Shown here piece by piece: positions 1 through 9,790 of a DNA stretch of 64,000 nt. The translations under genes and the position numbers were made by a program. The stretch is from positions 124,001 through 188,000 of the forward strand of contig JAFKGR010000004.1 in NCBI GenBank assembly GCA_017307735.1. Direction: 5' to 3'. Every line of letters begins with the position of its first letter. The stretch's first letter is position 1. The notes under the pieces are model-generated. The model did no database searches. It was not told where the DNA came from and saw nothing but the letters and a program-made list of their open reading frames with translations. The stretch comes from Chitinophagaceae bacterium. GTDB lineage: Bacteria; Bacteroidota; Bacteroidia; Chitinophagales; Chitinophagaceae.

Positions 1-187
1 AATAAAAATAATACGTTACCTTATTCACCTGCGAGTTGATCCTGCCTGCAACTTCATTAGCCACTTCACTGTAAACTGCGTTCTGATATTTGTTATAGGA
101 AAATAACAAATACAATGACAGCCCCATCAACAGGAGAAAGAAAAAGAACGTAAAATAAATGCGGATAAAAATGATCACATTACGCAT
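1..187 (-). CDS. mreC: Rod shape-determining protein MreC, N-terminal part
   Basis: The gene runs off the left edge; only the first 62 codons are present. The start is the ATG at 187-185. The visible product opens with MRNVIIFIRIYF, then a single hydrophobic segment (about residues 9-29), then SYNKYQNAVYSEVANEV, a pattern I recognise from the membrane anchor and early coiled region of Bacteroidetes MreC. MreC is a membrane-anchored periplasmic scaffold that links MreB filaments to the elongation machinery of the cell wall. It lies 87 bases downstream of mreB on the same strand, the usual mreB-mreC order, so the two are probably co-transcribed. Identity rests on the anchor pattern plus synteny, because the conserved MreC core lies outside the window. 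Confidence 0.8.
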   Translation of the reverse strand, partial: MRNVIIFIRIYFTFFFFLLLMGLSLYLLFSYNKYQNAVYSEVANEVAGRINSQVNKVTYYFY

Positions 188-274
188 GGCCGCAGTTCTT
201 GAATGTTGAACAGTTGATTAATACGAGAAGATAAATTTATATGAAAGAGAAATGCTGAACAAAGTTCGCAAATA

Positions 275-1300
275 CTATCTCATAATAAAAGGATAGCGGT
301 CATAATGTTTCAATGCAAGACCGGTGCCTCTTACCACACTCTTCAACGGATCATCGGCAATATGAACCGGTAACTTGATTTTTGCGCCCAGGCGTTTGTC
401 GAGCCCGCGAAGCAATGCCCCGCCTCCGGTAATATACAATCCTCTTCTGTAAATATCGGATGCCAGTTCAGGCGGAGTTGTTTCCAGGGCTTTCAGAATT
501 CCTTCTTCAATCTTGAATATGGATTTATCCAGGGCTTCTGCTATTTCCTGATAGCTCACCATAATTTGTTTCGGAATCCCGGTCACAAGGTCTCTCCCGT
601 TTACGGGCATATCATCGGGAGGATTGTCAATATCTTTCATCGCCGCACCAATCTGTATTTTTATTTGTTCCGCAGTACGCTCACCGATAAGAAGACTGTG
701 ATAACGACGAAGCGCTTCCATAATATCGGCAGTGAATTCATCACCTGCAACCCTGATCGATTGATCACACACTATTCCCGCCAGTGCAATCACAGTGATT
801 CCTGTGGTTCCCCCTCCAATATCGATGATCATATTACCCACCGGCTCCTCTACATCAATTCCAATTCCAAGCGCTGCAGCCATCGGTTCATGCAGCAAAT
901 AAACTTCTTTGGCGCCTGCCTGTTCCGCACTATCCCGCACTGCACGTTTCTCAACTTCGGTAATACTGCTCGGAATACAAATCATCATCCTCCAGCTTGG
1001 CGGGAACAATGGTTTGCGCGGATAAATTTTCTTTATCATTTCTCGAATCATCAATTCCGCTGCATTGAAGTCTGCAATCACTCCATCTTTCAGAGGACGA
1101 ACGGTGCGAATGCTTTCATGGGTCTTTTCATGCATCATCAAAGCCTTCTTCCCAACCGCAAGAATATTCTTAGGATTATTCCTGTCCAGGGCTACAATGG
1201 AAGGTTCGTTTACAACAACAGTATCATTGTGAATAATCAATGTGTTGGCGGTTCCGAGGTCTATGGCTATCTCCTGGGTGAAAAAATTAAATAGGCCCAT
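275..1300 (-). CDS. mreB: Rod shape-determining protein MreB
   Basis: Actin-like ATPase that forms membrane-associated filaments and directs lateral cell-wall synthesis. The 341 residues match the family length. The N-terminus MGLFNFFTQEIAIDLGTANT carries the first phosphate motif (DLGTANT, about residues 14-20). The second phosphate loop is GGGTTGITV near residue 166, and the adenosine motif TGGGALLRGLD lies near residue 290. The amphipathic GLFNFF start fits the membrane-targeting helix of the family. A good promoter match lies 38-67 bases upstream. mreC follows, so this is the head of an mre operon reading off the left edge. Nothing is missing or truncated. A long open frame on the opposite strand inside the gene is a shadow. 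Confidence 0.97.
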   Translation of the reverse strand: MGLFNFFTQEIAIDLGTANTLIIHNDTVVVNEPSIVALDRNNPKNILAVGKKALMMHEKTHESIRTVRPLKDGVIADFNAAELMIREMIKKIYPRKPLFPPSWRMMICIPSSITEVEKRAVRDSAEQAGAKEVYLLHEPMAAALGIGIDVEEPVGNMIIDIGGGTTGITVIALAGIVCDQSIRVAGDEFTADIMEALRRYHSLLIGERTAEQIKIQIGAAMKDIDNPPDDMPVNGRDLVTGIPKQIMVSYQEIAEALDKSIFKIEEGILKALETTPPELASDIYRRGLYITGGGALLRGLDKRLGAKIKLPVHIADDPLKSVVRGTGLALKHYDRYPFIMR

Positions 1301-1337
1301 GCTTTATACAGGTATATTGAAAATTATTAATTGGCTG

Positions 1338-1367
1338 CAAAGTTGTAGAAATTAATTGGAATTACAA
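1338..1367 (-). promoter_or_regulatory. Bacteroidetes-type promoter for mreB
   Basis: On the minus strand the site reads TTG, 19 bases, then CAACTTTG. It differs from the Bacteroidetes consensus TTG-N19-TAnnTTTG at one base. Transcription would start about 30 bases before the mreB ATG. Confidence 0.55.
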
Positions 1368-1438
1368 CGTATCGTCGAGCCTGTCTTTACTGTAAACGAT
1401 CAAAAAAACCGGTAAATTATTCAGGAGGCCCAATTTAA

Positions 1439-2749
1439 TTATTTCACAAATTCATTTCCGATATCTCCACGGTAATACATCCCTTCAAAATGTATCTGTC
1501 GCAAAATCTCTTCAGCAATCTCGAGTGACTCCGGTAATGATGTTGAAGAAGCTGAAACCGTCAGTACCCTTCCTCCATTGGTTACCACCTTTCCTTTGTC
1601 TGGTTTTGTGGCGGCATGAAAAACAATGACACCTCCTTTTTTTGTCAGGTGTTTAATCTCTTCAGGATTTTTCAAATACCTGAATTCTACCGGAAATCCT
1701 TTTTGATATTTCTGAGGATATCCGCCGCTAACTGCCATGACAGTTACCACATTATTTTGTGAAAATTCCGTTTGCACTTTATCCATAGTCCCATTGTGCA
1801 TCGCCCTGATAATATCGATCAAATCATTTTCCAATCTCAACAGAATGACTTCGGTTTCCGGATCACCTAACCTGCAATTATATTCAATTACATAAGGATC
1901 TTCATCCACATTGATCAGTCCGAAAAAAATGAAGCCGCGATAGTCAATTTCTTCTTTCTGCAAACCATCAATGGTAGGCTCAATAATCCTTGAAACCACT
2001 TTTTGCATAAAATGATTCGTGGCAAAGGGCACAGGGCTTACCGCCCCCATACCGCCCGTATTCAATCCGGTATCCCCCTCACCGATTTTTTTATAATCTT
2101 TTGCTTCAGGCAGCAAAACATAATGCCTGCCATCCGTTGCCACAAAAACGCTCAATTCTATACCTTTCAGAAATTGCTCGATAACCACTTTTTTCCCGGC
2201 CTGGCCAAATTTTTCATCCTTTAACATGGCTGAAAATTCACGCCTCGCATCTTCGGCATTTTCACAGATAACCACTCCTTTACCGGCAGCAAGCCCGTCG
2301 GCTTTCAATACAACGGGCATCGGATGTCTGCTGATATATTCCAGCCCCTCTTCATATTTGGTTACGTCAAATTCCCTGTAAGCGGCGGTCGGAATGTGAT
2401 GCCTTTTCATAAATGATTTGGCAAAAGCCTTGCTTCCTTCCAACTGTGCACCATGGGCTGAAGGTCCTGTAATAATAATATGTTGAAGGGATGAATCATT
2501 TTTAAAGAAATCATAGATGCCTTTCACCAATGGTTCTTCAGGCCCTGCAATCACCATGTCAATTTGCTTTTTCAAACAGAACTCTTTGACTGCTTTAAAA
2601 TCATTTGGATCGAGGTCAACATTTTCACCAAGTTCTAAGGTGCCTGCATTGCCCGGCGCTATGTACAATGCCGGATCTTCGGAACTCTGAGACAGTTTCC
2701 ATGTAATTGCATGTTCGCGGCCACCGGAACCAAGGATTAAGATTTTCAA
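1439..2749 (-). CDS. purD: Phosphoribosylamine--glycine ligase PurD
   Basis: ATP-grasp enzyme that joins glycine to 5-phosphoribosylamine to make GAR, the second step of purine synthesis. The protein starts KILILGSGGREHA, the standard PurD N-terminus, then shows the ATP-grasp region (PVVLKADGLAAGKGVVI; later EYNCRLGDPETEVILLRL, with the metal-binding E and N). The frame stays open upstream to an ATG at 2839, which would add 30 residues (METKCNKPCSK...) not found in the family. I therefore prefer the TTG at 2749-2747, which places the start exactly where PurD proteins begin. About 436 residues, the usual size. It stands alone, without other pur genes, and is divergent from the ROK regulator. 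Confidence 0.93.
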   Translation of the reverse strand: MKILILGSGGREHAITWKLSQSSEDPALYIAPGNAGTLELGENVDLDPNDFKAVKEFCLKKQIDMVIAGPEEPLVKGIYDFFKNDSSLQHIIITGPSAHGAQLEGSKAFAKSFMKRHHIPTAAYREFDVTKYEEGLEYISRHPMPVVLKADGLAAGKGVVICENAEDARREFSAMLKDEKFGQAGKKVVIEQFLKGIELSVFVATDGRHYVLLPEAKDYKKIGEGDTGLNTGGMGAVSPVPFATNHFMQKVVSRIIEPTIDGLQKEEIDYRGFIFFGLINVDEDPYVIEYNCRLGDPETEVILLRLENDLIDIIRAMHNGTMDKVQTEFSQNNVVTVMAVSGGYPQKYQKGFPVEFRYLKNPEEIKHLTKKGGVIVFHAATKPDKGKVVTNGGRVLTVSASSTSLPESLEIAEEILRQIHFEGMYYRGDIGNEFVK

Positions 2750-3113
2750 ATCTGTTTGTTTTAAAAACCGGCAAGTTAAAAAATTAGTTTTACGCAACCG
2801 TTCCAACTTTGAACAGGGTTTATTACATTTTGTCTCCAATGTATTTTTGCTTCAACACAGAGATGTTGCAGTAAAAAAAATTGTCGATTTACAGGTTTCC
2901 TACTGAATGATGTATTACATATTAATGAGGCGACCGCCACTCTCCTTTTCCTCACAAATATTCATATCTAATTGATAATTATGTCATTATAGTTATTCTT
3001 CTTTTAATTCTGTAAATTAATATTCATTTAAGTTAAAAAAGTTATTAATTAATTTAAAAAGTTTGTTATGTTTGTATAACCGTTTTATTAGACAATAACA
3101 CAACCAGACCATC
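2750..3113. other. Divergent intergenic region between purD and the ROK gene
   Basis: AT-rich spacer holding the promoters of both flanking genes. A direct repeat of the type TTAAAAAGTT occurs twice between about 3031 and 3063. The rightmost part carries the promoter and small inverted repeat listed separately. I see no coding sequence beyond the doubtful purD extension. Confidence 0.4.
3065..3080 (+). promoter_or_regulatory. -7 element with overlapping inverted repeat before the ROK gene
   Basis: TATGTTTG (3067-3074) matches the TAnnTTTG -7 consensus and lies about 40 bases before the ROK start codon. It sits inside a small inverted repeat, GTTAT-6-ATAAC (3065-3080), which could be an autoregulatory site. 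I see no clear -33 element. The palindrome is short and could be chance in this AT-rich DNA. Confidence 0.35.
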
Positions 3114-4331
3114 TTGCTCAGTAAAGAAGACCTTTATAAAAGAAAACTAAAAAAGCATCTCTACTTTGAGAATAAGCTTTCTTGTGCAGACCTCAGCCTT
3201 CTCACAGAAAAGAGTCTTCCATTCACAACAAGGTTTATTAATGAATTAATCAGGGAAGGAAGTGTTGTCGAAACCGGACTGGCCAATTCAACGGGTGGCA
3301 GAAGGGCCCAGTTATATTCTTTGAAGGCCGATACAAATTATATTGTTTCCGTTGCAGTTGATCAGTTTATAACCAATGTGGCCATTTTAGATTTACATAA
3401 CCACACTGTCCGTCCTACCGAAGAAATAGAATTGCCTTTAAAAAACAATCCGGAAGCAACACCCGGATTAAAAGATTTTCTTGCTGACTTTATCAAAAGA
3501 TCCGGAATAGAAAAATCCAAAATAATCGGAGTGGGAATCAGCATGCCGGGATTTGTGGATGTAAAAAAAGGAATCAACCATTCATTCCTGATCCCACCTT
3601 CGGGAACCCTGGAAGAATATCTGCAAAATGCGCTTGGATTGCCGGTACTGATAGATAACGATTCAAGCCTGATCGGGCTTGTGGAATACCGGTTGGGTGC
3701 AGGCAGGCATTATAAAAATGTAATGGTGATCAATATCGGGTGGGGTGTAGGATTGGGAATGATCCTCAACGGAGAACTGTTCAGGGGAAACAACGGCTTT
3801 GCCGGAGAATTCAGCCATATACCGGTTTTCAAAGACAACCACAAAATATGTAGCTGCGGAAAAACAGGATGCCTTGAAACAGAAACCTCTCTGATCAGTA
3901 TCATTGAAAAAGCAAAAGAAGGGATTAGAAATGGCAAGGCGACTATCCTGAAAGACGCGCACTTTGAAAACATCGAAGATTCATTTGAAGCGATTGTTGA
4001 TGCCGCTTTGAACGGCGACACATTTGCGGTTGAGCTTTTCTCAGAGGCGGGATATAATCTGGGATTGGGAATTGCAATCCTGATCACGCTCATGAATCCG
4101 GAGTTAATCGTACTGAGTGGCAGAGGTGCAGCCGCCGGAAAATTGTGGCTTGCCCCGATCCAACAGGCAATTAATGAACATTGCATCCCGAAAATTGCGG
4201 AAGACACCCGGGTAACTGTTTCCGGTTTTCACGAGAAAGTGGATATCATCGGGGCTGCCGCCCTGATTATGGAAAACTATGATTCATTACCTGCCCTGTC
4301 CATCAATCGAAACATAATAAAAACCATATAA
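3114..4331 (+). CDS. ROK-family transcriptional regulator (NagC/XylR type)
   Basis: 405 residues: an N-terminal winged-helix region (about residues 1-75, with LSLLTEKSLPFTTRFINELIREG as recognition region) followed by a ROK sugar-kinase-like domain. The ROK zinc motif is clear near residues 245-257 (CSCGKTGCLE, preceded by H of GEFSHIP). The ATP-binding DxGxT-like segment at VAVDQFITNVAIL lacks the usual G-T, which fits a sugar-sensing repressor rather than an active kinase. The start is TTG at 3114 (MLSKEDLYKRK); no ATG lies nearby in frame. The gene ends 46 bases before a SusC/SusD pair on the same strand, so it probably controls, and is transcribed with, that nutrient-uptake locus. The inducer sugar cannot be read from the sequence. 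Confidence 0.88.
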   Translation: MLSKEDLYKRKLKKHLYFENKLSCADLSLLTEKSLPFTTRFINELIREGSVVETGLANSTGGRRAQLYSLKADTNYIVSVAVDQFITNVAILDLHNHTVRPTEEIELPLKNNPEATPGLKDFLADFIKRSGIEKSKIIGVGISMPGFVDVKKGINHSFLIPPSGTLEEYLQNALGLPVLIDNDSSLIGLVEYRLGAGRHYKNVMVINIGWGVGLGMILNGELFRGNNGFAGEFSHIPVFKDNHKICSCGKTGCLETETSLISIIEKAKEGIRNGKATILKDAHFENIEDSFEAIVDAALNGDTFAVELFSEAGYNLGLGIAILITLMNPELIVLSGRGAAAGKLWLAPIQQAINEHCIPKIAEDTRVTVSGFHEKVDIIGAAALIMENYDSLPALSINRNIIKTI

Positions 4332-4377
4332 TCATTTTTAGTAAGAAACAAATTCTATAATCACAAAAACAATTGCA

Positions 4378-7300
4378 ATGTTCAAGTCAACCATTAAACT
4401 ATTGCTCTGTGCTTTCCTGTGCGTGTGGTCATTCATGACTTATGCGCAACAACGAAGAGTAACCGGAACAATAACGGACTCTAAGTCCGCACCCGTTAGC
4501 AATGCTTCAGTCATGCTGAAAGGAACCAATGTCGGTACCACAACTGATGCAGGCGGAAATTTTAGTATTTCAGTCAACGGTTCAAATGCCGTTCTTGAAA
4601 TCAGTTCAGTGGGTTTCAAATCCAAAGAAGTAAATGTAGGCCAGAGCAGCCATCTTACCATTACCCTTGAAGGTGGAGCAGGTACTCTTCAGGAAGTAGT
4701 TGTAACTGCACTTGGCATTCAGAAAGCCAAAAAATCTTTGGGATATTCGATGCAGGAAGTGAGCGGACAAGCCATCGTCGAATCCAGGGAAGTCAACCTT
4801 GTGAACGACTTGTCTGCAAAGGTATCCGGGCTTCAGATAGTACGCTCCGGAAACGGCCCGAGCGGATCTTCTCAAATCCTGTTGCGGGGAAATAATTCTT
4901 TAACCGGAACTTCCCAACCTCTGATTGTTGTTGATGGAATCCCGATGGATAACGCCATTGGCCGTGTCGGAATCGGCGCTACAAACGACTTCTGGAACCC
5001 CTCACTTGATATGGGTAACGGACTGAGCGATATCAATCCCGACGACATTGCATCCATCAGTGTACTGAAAGGACCCGCTGCTGCTGCACTTTACGGATCT
5101 CTCGGCGGAAACGGTGTCATCATCATTACTACCAAGACCGGCAAGAAACAACCGGGACTGGGAGTTACAGTATCTTCCTCTGTAGGATTTGAAGGCATAC
5201 TGACCAATCCTGAAATGCAAAACTCTTTTGCACAGGGAAGCAATAACGTATATGATTCTATTTCGGGATCAAGCTGGGGACCAAAAATTGCAGGCCAGAG
5301 TGTTGTTGACTGGTCAGGAAAACAAGTGGCACTGGAACCCCATGACAATGTGAGCAATTTCTTTAATAACGGAATCGTATCAAATCAGAATATTTCGTTC
5401 CAGCAACGGGTAAATTCTACTGGTATTTACGTATCCTACAACCGGTTTGACGACAAAAGCATTATTCCCGGTGCAAAGCTCATGAGGAATAACATCACTG
5501 CAAGAACAACCACAAAATTCGGGCGCAATGAACATTGGTCTATTGATACAAAAGTTCAGTACATCAATGCAACTGCCAAGAACAGATCGCTGGAGGGTCA
5601 GAACGGGAGCATCTTCGCAACGATTTATAATCTTCCGAGAACATTAAATATCCTCAACTTCAAAGATCCTCTTGATCAGAACGGCAACATGTTCTGGTGG
5701 CAGAAAGGAAGTGGTACAAACCCTTATTGGGCAGCCCAATACAATTTAAATTCGGATGTGCGTGACCGTTATATTCTCTATGCTGCTGTCGGGCACGATT
5801 TTAATTCATGGCTGAAAGCAGATATTAATGGTGGAGTGGATATGTACACTACCAATACAGAAAATAAAATGTTTGCCGGTAGCCCCGCAAGCACAGGCGG
5901 TCAATACGGGCTTGGAAAACAAACTTACCATCAGACCAACTTCAGCGGAAGGTTAACTGCCAAAAAGGATGATCTCTTTGGAAAACTCGGCGGATCTGTA
6001 ATGGTGGGCGGCAACCTGATGGAATGGCAAAACAGCGCAATCAATATCAGCGCCGGCAATCTCAGGGTACCTAACCTGTTTACTGTTACCAATTCAATCG
6101 GCAATCCCGGGGTAAGTCAATTATTTGCCAGAAAGAAAATCAACTCCGTTTATGGATCTGTGGAATTGAATTATGATGGTTATTTGTACCTGACCGGAAC
6201 ATTCAGGAATGACTGGAGTTCTGCACTGGCGCCAAAAAATAATTCATTCTTCTATCCGTCAGTCAGCCTTTCATACGTCTTCACAGATATGATCAACAAT
6301 CACGGTGGAACGCTTCCCTCATGGTTAAGTTTTGGAAAACTCCGCGCATCTTATGCTGAAGCCGGTAGCGACCTGAATCCTTATGAATTGTTTAATACAT
6401 ATAGAATAGACACAGATCCAAATGGAAATACAACTGCTTCCCGGAGAGGTACCTTGTTTGATTCAACAGTCAGAAGCCAGTTAATCAGGTCTTACGAAGC
6501 AGGCGCCGAATTGCGTTTCTTCGACAACAGGGTAAGCCTCGATGTTTCTGTTTACAAATCAAATGCCATCAGGCAATTGATCAATTTGCCAATGGATCCT
6601 CTGAGTGGTTACAGTTCAATGAAGATAAATGCAGGAAATGTGCAGAACAAGGGAATTGAAGTAACCGCAAATGCAAGAATAATCCAGAGCAAAAGTTCAT
6701 TCAACTGGGATATGGGAGTCAATTTCTCACATAATAAAAATACAGTTCCCTATATTTACCAGGGCGTAAATAAATATCAGTTAGGCGGATTTGACAACAT
6801 ACAAGTTCTTGCTGTAGCCGGTGAACCTTATGGTGAAATTTATGGAAATAAATTATTGCGTGTAACTGACAATAAAGACCCCAATTACGGACAGTTGATT
6901 CTTTCAACCAATGGATTGCCGCAAGCCACAACAGATATTTCAAGGCTGGGCAACCAACAGGCAACTGCTTTATTGGGATTGTCAAATTCATTTACTTACA
7001 AAGGATTCGGGTTGTCAATCTTACTCGATGCAAGAATCGGGGGAAAAATTTTCTCTCAGACACTTGATAACATGGAACGTAGCGGAACGGCATTGATAAC
7101 TGCCGGCAATAACCGGGATTCAATGATTGTGAAAGGTGTTGTACCTGTATCAGGCGGCGGTTATACTTCTAATACCACTAAGATTTCAGCTCAGCAATAC
7201 TGGACTGCCCTTGCAGGTCCCGGAAATACCGGAATTACAGAAATCAACTTGTATGATGCAACCAATTTCAGGATTAGAAATATCCAATTGAGTTATTCAT

Positions 7301-7503
7301 TCCCGAGAAAAATGCTGGAAAATAGTTTTATCCAAAAAGCCGTGGTATCTGTGTCATGTAACAATGCATGGCTCATCAGCAGCCACATGCACGGATTGGA
7401 TCCTGAATCGGCCTATGCCTCAGGTACCCCTGCTGTAGGCTTTGAAAACGGAAGTGCCCCGACTACCCGCATTTTCTATTTCAATTTTTCATTAGGATTC
7501 TAA
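4378..7503 (+). CDS. SusC/RagA-family TonB-linked outer-membrane transporter
   Basis: 1041 residues, typical for SusC. A signal peptide (MFKSTIKLLLCAFLCVWSFMTYAQ) is followed by a carboxypeptidase-regulatory-like domain (about residues 27-100, VTGTITDSKSAPVSNASVMLKGTNVGT), the conserved junction LQEVVVTALG, a TonB plug (about 115-255, including VVDGIPMDNAIG and AAALYGSLGGNGVIIITTKTG) and a 22-strand barrel ending in the aromatic C-terminus FSLGF. SusC forms the TonB-driven outer-membrane channel and the SusD lipoprotein next door is its lid. Upstream is the ROK regulator (46-base gap); SusD follows 25 bases later. No glycoside hydrolase lies beside it, so the substrate is unknown. Confidence 0.95.
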   Translation: MFKSTIKLLLCAFLCVWSFMTYAQQRRVTGTITDSKSAPVSNASVMLKGTNVGTTTDAGGNFSISVNGSNAVLEISSVGFKSKEVNVGQSSHLTITLEGGAGTLQEVVVTALGIQKAKKSLGYSMQEVSGQAIVESREVNLVNDLSAKVSGLQIVRSGNGPSGSSQILLRGNNSLTGTSQPLIVVDGIPMDNAIGRVGIGATNDFWNPSLDMGNGLSDINPDDIASISVLKGPAAAALYGSLGGNGVIIITTKTGKKQPGLGVTVSSSVGFEGILTNPEMQNSFAQGSNNVYDSISGSSWGPKIAGQSVVDWSGKQVALEPHDNVSNFFNNGIVSNQNISFQQRVNSTGIYVSYNRFDDKSIIPGAKLMRNNITARTTTKFGRNEHWSIDTKVQYINATAKNRSLEGQNGSIFATIYNLPRTLNILNFKDPLDQNGNMFWWQKGSGTNPYWAAQYNLNSDVRDRYILYAAVGHDFNSWLKADINGGVDMYTTNTENKMFAGSPASTGGQYGLGKQTYHQTNFSGRLTAKKDDLFGKLGGSVMVGGNLMEWQNSAINISAGNLRVPNLFTVTNSIGNPGVSQLFARKKINSVYGSVELNYDGYLYLTGTFRNDWSSALAPKNNSFFYPSVSLSYVFTDMINNHGGTLPSWLSFGKLRASYAEAGSDLNPYELFNTYRIDTDPNGNTTASRRGTLFDSTVRSQLIRSYEAGAELRFFDNRVSLDVSVYKSNAIRQLINLPMDPLSGYSSMKINAGNVQNKGIEVTANARIIQSKSSFNWDMGVNFSHNKNTVPYIYQGVNKYQLGGFDNIQVLAVAGEPYGEIYGNKLLRVTDNKDPNYGQLILSTNGLPQATTDISRLGNQQATALLGLSNSFTYKGFGLSILLDARIGGKIFSQTLDNMERSGTALITAGNNRDSMIVKGVVPVSGGGYTSNTTKISAQQYWTALAGPGNTGITEINLYDATNFRIRNIQLSYSFPRKMLENSFIQKAVVSVSCNNAWLISSHMHGLDPESAYASGTPAVGFENGSAPTTRIFYFNFSLGF

Positions 7504-7528
7504 TCCCAAAAAAATTAATTCTAAAATC

Positions 7529-9502
7529 ATGAAACATACAATTATAAAATCGGCCTTATTTGCAGCGGCAATAACCATGTTTTCCGCCTGCAAAAAGATA
7601 ACAGATATCAATACCGATCCGACGGCTGCCAGTACCGACCAGGTACAGGTGGAATATTTCATCGACAACTCGATCATAAAAGCCCAAATGGATCCTGGTG
7701 TTTCCGAAAGAGCATTCGTACTTTATTGGGTTGCAGCCGGCCATCAGATCAGCGATGCAGACGGAGCCACCTTCTCCTGGGGCGATTACAGCGATGAATG
7801 GATTGGCGAATACTACAACAACCAATCATCAGGCGCACTGAATACCATCAACAGTGCGATTGACGTAGCCACCAAACAATTGAGTGCGGGGACGAATAAA
7901 AATTACACCAACAACCTCCTGCAGGTAGCCCGGATCTGGCGTGCGTATTTGCTGAGTGAAATGAGTGACAATTTCGGGCCGATGCCTACCACAGCATTCC
8001 AGGGAGTTAATCCGGAATTCCAGGATGTAAAAACAGTTTATTATTACATGTTGGATGAATTGAAAGATGCTACCTCCAAACTTGACCTTTCAGTTCCCGC
8101 AGTTCCATCTGTTGTTTCCAGCGAAGATCCGGCTTATGGATTCAATTTCGCCAAATGGCAGGCATATGGTAATTCTCTTAGATTGAGGTTGGCTATGCGT
8201 TTGTCGGAAGTAGATCCTGCAAAGGCGCAGGCTGAATTTGAAGATGCAGCCAAAGGATCGCTGCTTACCGACAATACTCAAAACTTCCAGATTCAGGAAA
8301 AACCGGGTTGGGATGATCTGTCAGGTATGTACACTCGTTGCTGGTACCAATTGCCTGAGGCTGTTACTTTCAACAATCTTGTTGTTAATTTAGGAGGTGT
8401 TAAGTCTCAAACCCAGATTCCAAACGTGATTTTGGATCCCGCTGCTCAGAATACAGCAATAGCAAATATCAAAGACGCTGATTATGCAGGCCTGTATTTC
8501 CCCGTCCAACTGACATCAAAGACAAATAATCCATTTGCCCCTTTTTGGCTGGATGGTCTTCCAAATACAATTGACCCGAGAGCTTATCAGATCTTTTATA
8601 TGCCCGGCAACAATAGCGATCCCTCTTTTCCAAACGGTACATGCGGAGCAGTGGGTGGTAACACAGTCGGCTTCGTCAAAGATTCCACAACAAGAGCCGT
8701 TATAAAAACTATAGATGCCAAATTCACATGGAACCCAATGCCCGATGGAAACTGGGGTGCAAAGGGAGGCGTTGTGGATGCCTTATTCCAGGGAGCAAAT
8801 ATTGGTGTTACTACAAGTATGAATCCTGTTCTCAAGCAACAGTTCAGAACCCAGACTTCAAAAAGAGTTTTCTTTGGAGCATGGGAAACTTACTTCCTTC
8901 TGGCCGAAGGTGCAGAAAGGGGATGGAACTCTCCGGTTGACGCCAAAACTGCATACGAAACAGGGATCGCAAAGAGTTTTGATTATTGGGGAGTATCTCA
9001 ATATCTCGCCTCTTATCTGGCTTCTGATGATTACAACAGAGCCGGTACTTCAGTGGACTGGAACAACACCACAGAGCCGGGCAACACACATGCAATGACC
9101 TATATAGATGGAATAACAGGTGATACCTCAACTGTGAACATCAATTACCCGGTCAATAATCTGTATAAAAACGGAACTGTGAGAAACGATCATTTAACCA
9201 AGATCATTACTCAGAAATTCATTGCACAAACTCCATGGCTTCCATTAGAAACATGGAGCGATCACAGAAGGCTCGGATTGCCTTTCTTCGAAAATGTAGT
9301 TCTTGAAGGGCCTATCCAGACATTGCCGGCTCTGACCAATGCGAATTACATGACAAGCAGCCAGCAATTCTTCCCTCAAAGAATGAAATATCCTTCAGGT
9401 TTGCAAAACAGCAACGTGAAAGGATATAATCAGGCAGTGGGTGAACTGGGAGGACAGGGTTCCGACCAGGTGCTGACACCATTGTGGTGGGCACAACACT
9501 AA
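7529..9502 (+). CDS. SusD/RagB-family nutrient-binding outer-membrane lipoprotein
   Basis: 657 residues, longer than typical SusD (about 500-550), with the N-terminal layout of the SusD-like branch that opens CKKITDINTDPT. A lipoprotein signal with lipobox FSAC places the mature cysteine near residue 21. Helical TPR-like segments (LLQVARIWRAYLLSEMSDNFGPMPTTAF; FAKWQAYGNSLRLRLAMRLSEVDPAKA) and the C-terminal ETWSDHRRLGLPFFENV are characteristic. It binds substrate at the cell surface and hands it to the SusC barrel encoded 25 bases upstream. A strong hairpin terminator begins 26 bases after the stop, which closes the ROK-SusC-SusD unit. Confidence 0.92.
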   Translation: MKHTIIKSALFAAAITMFSACKKITDINTDPTAASTDQVQVEYFIDNSIIKAQMDPGVSERAFVLYWVAAGHQISDADGATFSWGDYSDEWIGEYYNNQSSGALNTINSAIDVATKQLSAGTNKNYTNNLLQVARIWRAYLLSEMSDNFGPMPTTAFQGVNPEFQDVKTVYYYMLDELKDATSKLDLSVPAVPSVVSSEDPAYGFNFAKWQAYGNSLRLRLAMRLSEVDPAKAQAEFEDAAKGSLLTDNTQNFQIQEKPGWDDLSGMYTRCWYQLPEAVTFNNLVVNLGGVKSQTQIPNVILDPAAQNTAIANIKDADYAGLYFPVQLTSKTNNPFAPFWLDGLPNTIDPRAYQIFYMPGNNSDPSFPNGTCGAVGGNTVGFVKDSTTRAVIKTIDAKFTWNPMPDGNWGAKGGVVDALFQGANIGVTTSMNPVLKQQFRTQTSKRVFFGAWETYFLLAEGAERGWNSPVDAKTAYETGIAKSFDYWGVSQYLASYLASDDYNRAGTSVDWNNTTEPGNTHAMTYIDGITGDTSTVNINYPVNNLYKNGTVRNDHLTKIITQKFIAQTPWLPLETWSDHRRLGLPFFENVVLEGPIQTLPALTNANYMTSSQQFFPQRMKYPSGLQNSNVKGYNQAVGELGGQGSDQVLTPLWWAQH

Positions 9503-9527
9503 GCGTGTATTTGTTTTTATAATAAGG

Positions 9528-9558
9528 AAGGGCCATTCATTGCGAAGGGCCTTTTCTT
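9528..9558 (+). terminator. Rho-independent terminator after the ROK-SusC-SusD unit
   Basis: Stem 9528-9538 pairs with 9544-9554 (11 positions, one A-G mismatch and one G-T wobble) around the loop ATTGC. The 3' side runs into TTTTCTTTT. It lies just after the SusD stop codon. Confidence 0.8.
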
Positions 9559-9778
9559 TTCGAACAACTTTGACTGATACAAAATTATTCAAAACAAAAA
9601 ACCGGAATGGATGCAAACAAGATAGATGCAGGAAGCGACATGAAAAAAATCTTGTATCCACGTATCGGTTTATTTCAGGTTGTTTCTAAAACCATCATTA
9701 CATTTTTTGAAAAAAATAAAATCAATAACCGGCAATCATAGCCCACAACACCAAATCATTCAAAGCTGCTAATTCTAT

Positions 9779-9786
9779 TAATTTTG
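9779..9786 (+). promoter_or_regulatory. -7-like element just before the ABC exporter gene
   Basis: TAATTTTG fits TAnnTTTG exactly but ends only four bases before the ATG at 9791. If used, the transcript would have almost no leader. No -33 match is seen at the expected distance. Confidence 0.3.
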
Positions 9787-9790
9787 CACA

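Noticed and set aside
566-1294. 242-codon open frame on the plus strand opposite mreB
   Set aside because: It lies wholly within mreB on the other strand, has no recognisable domain and is rich in His, Asn and Arg, as expected from an antisense shadow.
2747-2839. 30-residue N-terminal extension of PurD from the upstream ATG
   Set aside because: The extension is not part of the family and has no targeting features. The TTG at 2749 gives the normal N-terminus.
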